Assembly (NCBI RefSeq): GCF_039555335.1
Contig: NC_092646.1
Coordinates: 29,689,780-29,753,779 of the forward strand
Source of the DNA: Amphiura filiformis
Lineage: Eukaryota; Echinodermata; Ophiuroidea; Amphilepidida; Amphiuridae
Length of the DNA stretch: 64,000 bases
Direction of reading: 5' to 3'
The notes below the pieces were generated by a model that made no database searches, was not told where the DNA came from, and saw only the letters and a program-made list of their open reading frames with translations. Below are positions 58,061 to 64,000 of this stretch, one piece after another. Numbering within the stretch: the first letter of the stretch is position 1; each line of letters starts with the position of its first letter. The position numbers were made by a program, and so were the translations under genes.

Positions 58061-58969
58061 CATCGACAATCCCGGGAGCTCCCGGGGACAATCCATTGGA
58101 ATTAAATCACTATACCACACAATTTATTCGCTACCTATTTTTTCTATATTCTGTCAAAAGTAGCCTATCGTATGGCCGATACCAATTAATGGTATCGAGT
58201 ATCGACCATCCGAGTATCTAGTACCGCCCAACGCCGAAATACAATTAAAATGGCGACCACCATAAATACGGACATATTTACTGGCAGGAATTGTTTAAAG
58301 TGAAATGGACCGGATTTACATCTTTGATGTAAGTAAAAATAGTGGCATATTAATTATGCTGCAACATACACTGTCAACGTTCCCACTTTAGTTGATTTTG
58401 TGCAACAAGTTGCGACAAATTAACATGTTTGTCCCAAACACATGTATATACTTGTGATAGCGTTTACATGATAATTCGGTGTTAGTGTTTTACTGAGATG
58501 GCGACTCTAAAAATCGCCTAGAACTAAAACTAAACAGTAAGATTTTACTGTTTCAAACCTGAAACAGATGTGCTGGCTAGCGAACACAAATTTTGCATAT
58601 CATTGTCAACTGGAAGGGGAAAAACAAGTTTATTTTCTTTAATAATGATAAGTGATACCAAGCATGTGTTTTCAAAGCTGTGCATAATTAATGCATTTCC
58701 AAAAAATATATATTTTGGTTCTTTTAGGGTCGGACATTAATGCAATTCTGAAATTTTAGATATACTCCAATTTGTAAAAGTGCCACATGTACCGCTTTTG
58801 GGCATGTCCCTTTAAAAGCATGTAAGCTACATCGATACCGATGCCACCAATAGAACGAGAAGATTTGCCCCTTCATTTTGCATACCACTTTGACCAATTT
58901 TGTTTTCTCATTTCTTCACAAAATGCAAAAAAAACGCAAAAAAATGCGATGGGTTTAGTACCCCCTTAA

Positions 58970-59909
58970 GGTGACAGAGTCGACAATTTATAATTAAATT
59001 CAAAATAGGCCCAAACATATACATATTAAACCCAATGAAACGTGTGAAGGTACTGACTAACGATTGTCCTAATCTACTGGATAAGCTACCGGGTTAATAA
59101 CCTTAAACGCCACTTCGTGATGATCATGATGATACAACGTCTATAATTTGAAGAACCTCTTTAACATGTTTGGGCATCTCAACTGTAGTATACCTTATTG
59201 TTATTTATTTCTAAAATCGGTTGCATACAGCCAGTATTTAAGTATAAGGAGGCAAATCCAAATTTTCGCCCCCAATTGTTAATTTCTCGTGCCATTTTAA
59301 TCATTTTAATAACACATTACTCTTTGCCGCCTCTATTTTATCTCTAAAAATTTTCTGTGAGGGGTCCCACTCCCATTCCCCCTTGCTACGCCACTGGTTG
59401 CATATACCAAATCAGGGGGCAAAACATTGCGTCTCATATTCGAACAAGTCTAAGTTGATTTCTCACCTCAGCCCTTTCTCACCTCACAAAAGAGGCCAAG
59501 CAAACATAAAACGTTTAACTAAAAACGTTTAAATGGCGGGTAATATAAATGGTATAAGATGTTTTAATATCATTAAAAAAGTGTTTTTGAAAGTTAAGTG
59601 TTGACTATTATATATTATTTTGACAAAAATGTTTGCCGAATAATATTTTACAATAACATTTGGATAACATTTATGAAATGTTGTTGGTGTTTTTTCATGC
59701 AAAAAAAAGCAGTTTTCATGAAAAGGTGGGTATGGTGCACGGACGAGGACACAAAACACATCACGGATCAATAAATGATACATTAGGATACCTTGAATAA
59801 ACAAACAATGGAAGTTATAACAACAAATCAGAAACTGACAGTACTTTTATCAGTACAAAAAAACACGATATATATTTTTAATATATCAAATTTGCCATTT
59901 TTGTCTTAC
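58970..59909. other. Intronic, nothing recognised
   Basis: AT-rich intron sequence before (in gene order, after) the exon at 59910-60020. No exon or clear repeat. Confidence 0.35.
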
Positions 59910-60020
59910 GTATGGTTTTAGCTGCAAGAACACCGGTTCGTTTCACAGTCAATGGCAGAATTATGTCGCCGTCAGCGCCCTCTACGACTTCAATGTGTTC
60001 AGATATAAAGCAAAATTCAT
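59910..60020 (-). CDS. Exon: Calx-beta domain 1, first half
   Basis: Acceptor 'attacctttcag', donor GTAAGA, 37 codons. The pattern FCFISEHIEVVEGADG then LPLTVKRTG is the N-terminal strand pair of a Calx-beta domain. Its second half is at 55644-55895. Confidence 0.85.
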
Positions 60021-60374
60021 CTGAAAGGTAATTGAACATGTTGAAGTTTAATAGGGTGCAACTCTACTAGTCTTATTACAAGACTATCCTACCCCAACCC
60101 TAAACTCTAACCCCATACTCCGTAAACGAGGACTGGACTCAAGTCTAGCAAGTTCCACCCTATTCGGGCAAACATACATTACACATGTAATTTACATACG
60201 TGCAATACAAAATTTGGCATAGATTTCGTAAGATTCACACTCCACAATTCGATTTATGCGAGTTCGTAACATACTACTAAAATACAACTGAGTTTTCAGT
60301 ATTTATCTTTTTTTACTCTTATGCATATAGAAACGCTATAATTGGTTGAATTTTTGAAGCGTTAATAAATTTAC

Positions 60375-60737
60375 CATCATTATCCACGATCTTAACTTCA
60401 AACCCGTCTTGCGGGTTTGAAGTATCCAGATAATCTCGGTTATTTTGAGGTCTTGATAAGACGGAAAACACCTCGTCACCTTCCACGTCACAGTCATCAA
60501 CGGTATCAATCGGGATGTAATCTAAATCGCCTTGACGGCCGAAGGAATAAATATCTTGAAGAATATCAATTTCCATATGCTCTACCACCTGCAGAGCCGA
60601 AGGCAGTCTCTGACCATCGTGTTCTATCACAAGTGGTCCGTAGTCTTTACCAGAGGTTGCTTTATTGGTGCCGACAAGATCTGGGTCTCCAAAAGTTAGT
60701 CCTTGATCTGCCAGACTACCATCCCTGGTGTAGAATA
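60375..60737 (-). CDS. Exon: atypical long Calx-beta segment
   Basis: Acceptor 'aattttctacag', donor GTAAAT, 121 codons, phase 1 to phase 1. It shows ATSGKDYGPL, then VEGDEVFSV and closing VKIVDND, which are the strand motifs of a Calx-beta second half. It is about 40 residues longer than the other such exons, with an insertion around QVVEHMEIDILQDIYSFG. A matching first-half exon was not found between 60738 and 62768, so this domain may be modified or use the unassigned exon. Confidence 0.8.
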
Positions 60738-60744
60738 CTGTAGA

Positions 60745-60796
60745 AAATTAATAATAATAATATTAATAATAATGATAATAATAATGATAATATGAT
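60745..60796. repeat. (AAT)n microsatellite
   Basis: Runs of AATAAT with occasional GAT, immediately upstream of the 60375-60737 exon on the gene strand. Confidence 0.9.
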
Positions 60797-61002
60797 GCGA
60801 CCAAAATTGACACCAACCAAAATGTCAGATACAAATAATGTTTGGAATGAGATTCTATATTCGATATGAAATTAGTATAAAAATATTATATAATGTTAGT
60901 AGAGCGTTCTTAAAAAAGGTCAAGAACGTTTTGTCCACATTGGCCTATCGTACGTGTTAGGTAGATTATAGTGCCCCAATCAAAGTTTCCTTCCACACAC
61001 AA

Positions 61003-62545
61003 TAGAGAGATTGCGATGTTACATACGTGGTGCGTGGCACGTACGTTAACGTTGGTCTGTGCGTTTATACGACGTTGAAAACGGAGTTAAATATTGCTAA
61101 TATTGGTTCCAAACTAGATTGTGCTCATTCGTCACGAAGGAGAACAAGGCGTCTGGAACAAAGACTAATATCTGATCCCTTAAATCTGGTCGATAGAGGG
61201 CAATGTGATTGAAAATTTAATGGTACCGAGTCCCTGCCTAATTCAACACAATGATTTAGACTAAAAACCAAGGTTAGTATGCTGCTTCAACTGAATTGTA
61301 TTTTTGTGCTTCCCAAATATTATAGTTGCCCAAAAACATATATTTTGGTAGATGAAGGACCACTACATCCATATATCATGACTTTACTTTCAAAATGAGA
61401 ATTTTTCGTGCTGACAATTAGGCACGTTGCATGAACTTCGACATGTCATCAAATCATTATATTTTCACGTAACACGTGCGTTTTATACGACGTTGCTGTC
61501 CACAATGTGAAATCGCAATGTCATTTTTATGCGGAAAGTATCACACACATTTCAATGGACAATCTCTGCGTGTGAACATTGCGTATAAATGAAGTCCATT
61601 TTTAACACATTGCTGTAGCCTTATTACAACGATTTGTTATAAACAATAGACTTTCCTGCGTAAATTCATTATCCTTGACTGGCTTTAACATATTGTAAAA
61701 TGGACACATTCTGTGCATTTTCAACGATGTATCTACGTTCATTTCGCACGTGTAAAATCTTCAAAACTGGCTAAACACGCGACCTTTCGATACAGGAGCG
61801 TGATTTTGGATAGATCGACGTGCGTCCGATCACTACGTTTGGAAATCCCAATCTCTCTATTATAAACAAAACAGTCTGTACTCAAATTTTAGCTAATAGA
61901 AAGAGCTTGCGATTTCCAAACGCCGTGATCATACGCCCGTGTAACTATTCAAAACCACTCTCCTGTGACGATGCGAGGTCTCGAATTTAGCCAACATTTA
62001 CGATTCTGAAATGAACGTGCCGGCGAAGAGGGAAATGTTCAAAATGTGTCCGTTTTACAATATATTAAATAGAATCAAGGATACTAATATGATCCATTTT
62101 GTTTGTAAGAAATTAATATGTTAAAGCTACAGCGATGTGTGAAAATTTAACTTAATTCAAACGCGAGGTTCATACGTTGAGATTTTCTATTGAAATGTGT
62201 GTGATACTTTCCGTATAAAAAATGACATTGCGATTTCACATTTGGGACACCAACGTCGTATAAAACGCACGGTTGACGTTGAAATAAAAAAGTCTCATTT
62301 ATGTTAGTCTTGGTATCAAAAGCATGATATATTGAAGTAGGCATAGGACCCGGTGACCATTAAATTTCAAGCGCGTCGCCCTCTATTGACCAGATCAGAT
62401 GTTAATCTTTGTTCCATCCGCCTTGTTCTCCTTCGTGACGAATGCAATCCAGCTTGGAACCGAGACTATCAATATAAAACGACGTTTTAAACGCCGTATA
62501 AACGCATGGTCCACGTAGCGCGTATGTAACATCGCAATCTCTCTA
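61003..62545. mobile_element. 1.5 kb palindromic element in an intron
   Basis: The left end AGAGAGATTGCGATGTTACA pairs with TGTAACATCGCAATCTCTCT at the right. Long arms follow: 'tcgtcacgaaggagaacaag' at 61132 and its complement near 62430, 'aaatttaatgg' and 'ccattaaattt'. The motif 'ccaatctctct' and related pieces recur internally near 61848. There is no coding frame. Confidence 0.8.
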
Positions 62546-62768
62546 ATACCAACTCCCACTGCTTATATCCCTCTCCTAACGTTATGCGCATAGATACTCG
62601 GACTTCCTTATATTGAAAATCAAAATTGCAAGATATACAATTACGTTTTCTTCATAAAAGTGAGCAGCTATTAAACATGATTAAGTACATAATAAAAAAA
62701 CCAACAAGCCCCCAGCCTCCTACCCACACCGTACACAACCCATACTTGTACGCATTTGTAAATCTTAC

Positions 62769-62933
62769 ATCCAGTAGACGTATCAAGATAGATATTGGAA
62801 TAATCATTATTAGTATTAATATAATCCACGGGATCAGTTGTCGCATGAATCCATACTGTCTCCCCTTCACCATAAGAACAAGCTGGCTGGAAAACTCCAG
62901 TAAATGGGTCTGCCGCATCACATGTCAACCGAG
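62769..62933 (-). CDS. Exon: unassigned extracellular segment
   Basis: Acceptor 'ttttcatctctatag' and donor GTAAGA, phase 1 at both ends, 55 codons. It contains LTCDAADPFTG, GEGETVWIHATTDP and ends YLDTSTG, with two cysteines. I do not recognise the fold. It is the most 5' exon I can support, and frame and phase fit the rest of the gene. Confidence 0.65.
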
Positions 62934-63222
62934 CTATAGAGATGAAAATCGGAAAAAGTGTGTGCGATTAGGACTAACAATATATTATTATATATAAATA
63001 GAAAACACAAAATGTTTTACAGAAAACGTTTTATTGTCGGGTTACATAAAGGATATAAACATGCAAAACATTCTGACATAATGTTAATAAGAGTTGAAAA
63101 ATATTTTGCAAAAATGTTTGCCAGAAATATACTGCGCCAAAAAAGTATCCTTACACTTGGAAAAATAATCACAATTTTAAAACTGAACAATTTTGGGATA
63201 CATAGATGCACTGTTTAATCAT

Positions 63223-63662
63223 GACATTATGACACCTAATTGAATCCAATTGACCTCAAGAAGTAAAGTTACAAAGTTACAAGCAATTGAATAGACGAAG
63301 GTCCAGTTTTAAAAATGACAAACTGGCCTATACAAAAATATTCCAACAAGCGCAACAAAGAGACAACACAGTTTCTTGAATGAAGCTTTATTTAAAGCAG
63401 CATTTATTTCAGTTTTTACCTCTCTGTACTTTTCATACTTCCATTTTATTTGTCTGCTCTTTTGTTTCAGTTTTCTTTTGTTTCTTTTGTTTCAAATTAA
63501 AGGCACGCACAAATTAGCCATTTACCACTCTCAAACCAGCTGTCTAGTCCGTGGAGATTTGAATAAGCCAGCATGTCACTTTTAAAACTGGACCTTCGTC
63601 TAATCAAATGGTTGTAACTTTACTCCTTGATATCACATTTGATTCAATGGGGTGTCATAATG
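63223..63662. mobile_element. Inverted-repeat MITE, ~100-bp ends
   Basis: 'gacattatgacacc' at the left and 'ggtgtcataatg' at the right, then 'agtaaagttacaa' and 'agacgaaggtccagttttaaaa', are mirrored at 63560-63662. Confidence 0.8.
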
Positions 63663-64000
63663 TGCCGGACTAGATAATGCATCTATTAAAAAAAATTACC
63701 CCAATATGGTTCACTTTTGAAATTGTGATTATTTTTCCATGATTTATGACTTTACCCCTATTTCCTAAAATTCTGCTTCCCTCTTTTTAAAGGATGACTC
63801 CGGCAATCACAACATTATATCTTATATGTTGGAAAATTAATTATCAAGCACGAATCACGTGGTTTTATTTTAAACAAACTCATATTGACCATAAAACGAA
63901 TTAAAACAGCCGTCTATTAGCACGGATATTCAAAATTCCCGGGCGCTGAGATTGTCGAGTGCTAGTATAACGTACCAGTAATACAACGAAGGCTGACGAC
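63663..64000. other. Intronic or flanking, nothing recognised
   Basis: No exon with phase-1 splice sites could be supported between 62934 and the window end. The gene should continue beyond it. Confidence 0.35.

Larger units (their letters stand above)
55990..58969. mobile_element. ~3 kb composite element with TTAA ends
   Basis: The left end TTAAGGGCGTACTACACCC and the right end, read inward, TTAAGGGGGTACTAAACCC are inverted with two mismatches. No transposase frame lies between. Inside are degenerate tandem repeats, a C/T and G-rich tract, and a repeat block shared with 20310-20480. Whether this is one element or chance pairing of two is uncertain. Confidence 0.5.
37474..62933 (-). other. 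Gene: Calx-beta/EGF/sushi single-pass membrane protein (5' end outside)
   Basis: Fourteen exons, listed separately, join into an 899-residue reading frame with no internal stop. Every junction has a consensus GT donor and AG acceptor, every intron is phase 1, and every internal exon is a multiple of three, so the model is strongly self-consistent. Domain order is: unassigned segment, atypical Calx-beta, four Calx-beta domains, EGF, sushi, sushi, transmembrane helix, cytoplasmic tail. Calx-beta domains are calcium-binding or adhesion folds, and EGF and sushi modules mediate extracellular contacts. A cell-surface adhesion or receptor role is therefore inferred. Symmetric phase-1 exons allow shuffling and skipping, and one module has been duplicated. 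I cannot assign an orthologue. It is not an integrin beta-4, Na/Ca exchanger or ADGRV1-like protein, given the C-terminal sushi-TM layout. The start and signal peptide are not in the window. Confidence 0.85.

Noticed and set aside
62626..62997. 123-residue plus-strand frame
   Set aside because: It overlaps the reverse-strand exon 62769-62933, which fits the phase-1 gene model; the plus frame has no features.

Overview
This 64 kb window looks like intron-rich, AT-rich, repeat-dense DNA from a marine invertebrate. An echinoderm or hemichordate is my best guess. The reasons are the many fold-back transposons, a CR1/L2-like LINE with a 2A recoding peptide, and a mosaic Calx-beta/EGF/sushi membrane protein. 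No species is claimed. Only two host coding loci are well supported; most other open frames are chance frames inside repeats.

Region 1 (1-9956) has no host gene. It holds inverted-repeat elements, several ending in TTAA, some nested, plus a diverged copy (3757-5215) of a locus that recurs at 19.4-25.9 kb.

Region 2 (9957-11562, minus) is one exon coding for a C2H2 zinc-finger protein with 13 intact, highly similar fingers. A splice acceptor lies just before the start, and a decayed finger lies past the stop.

Region 3 (11.6-37.4 kb) is accessory. It contains a ~128-bp tandem repeat, a ~4.8 kb fold-back element with minisatellite-like ends (12268-17082), a dead LINE (17462-19385), a 3.8 kb direct tandem duplication (19274-26865), a 4.3 kb inverted repeat (28503-32800), a TTAA element, a fossil GIY-YIG endonuclease between inverted repeats (33577-34215), and several tRNA-like sequences.

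Region 4 (37474-62933, minus) is the 3' part of a large gene. I could place 14 exons with consensus splice sites. Every intron is phase 1 and every internal exon is a multiple of three. They encode 899 residues: an unassigned segment, an atypical Calx-beta segment, four complete Calx-beta domains each split over a short and a long exon, one EGF-like domain, two near-identical sushi domains, a transmembrane helix and a short glutamine-rich tail. The 5' end lies beyond the window. The sushi module was recently duplicated together with its introns, leaving half an EGF exon stranded at the junction. One copy later received a TTAA element, so the other copy preserves the empty site.

Inside one intron (49764-55182) a nearly complete LINE with a 2A/PHD ORF1 and an endonuclease/reverse transcriptase ORF2 lies between two ~520-bp inverted arms, apparently at the centre of an older palindrome. 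The intronic DNA up to 63.7 kb carries further palindromic elements of 0.2-3 kb.
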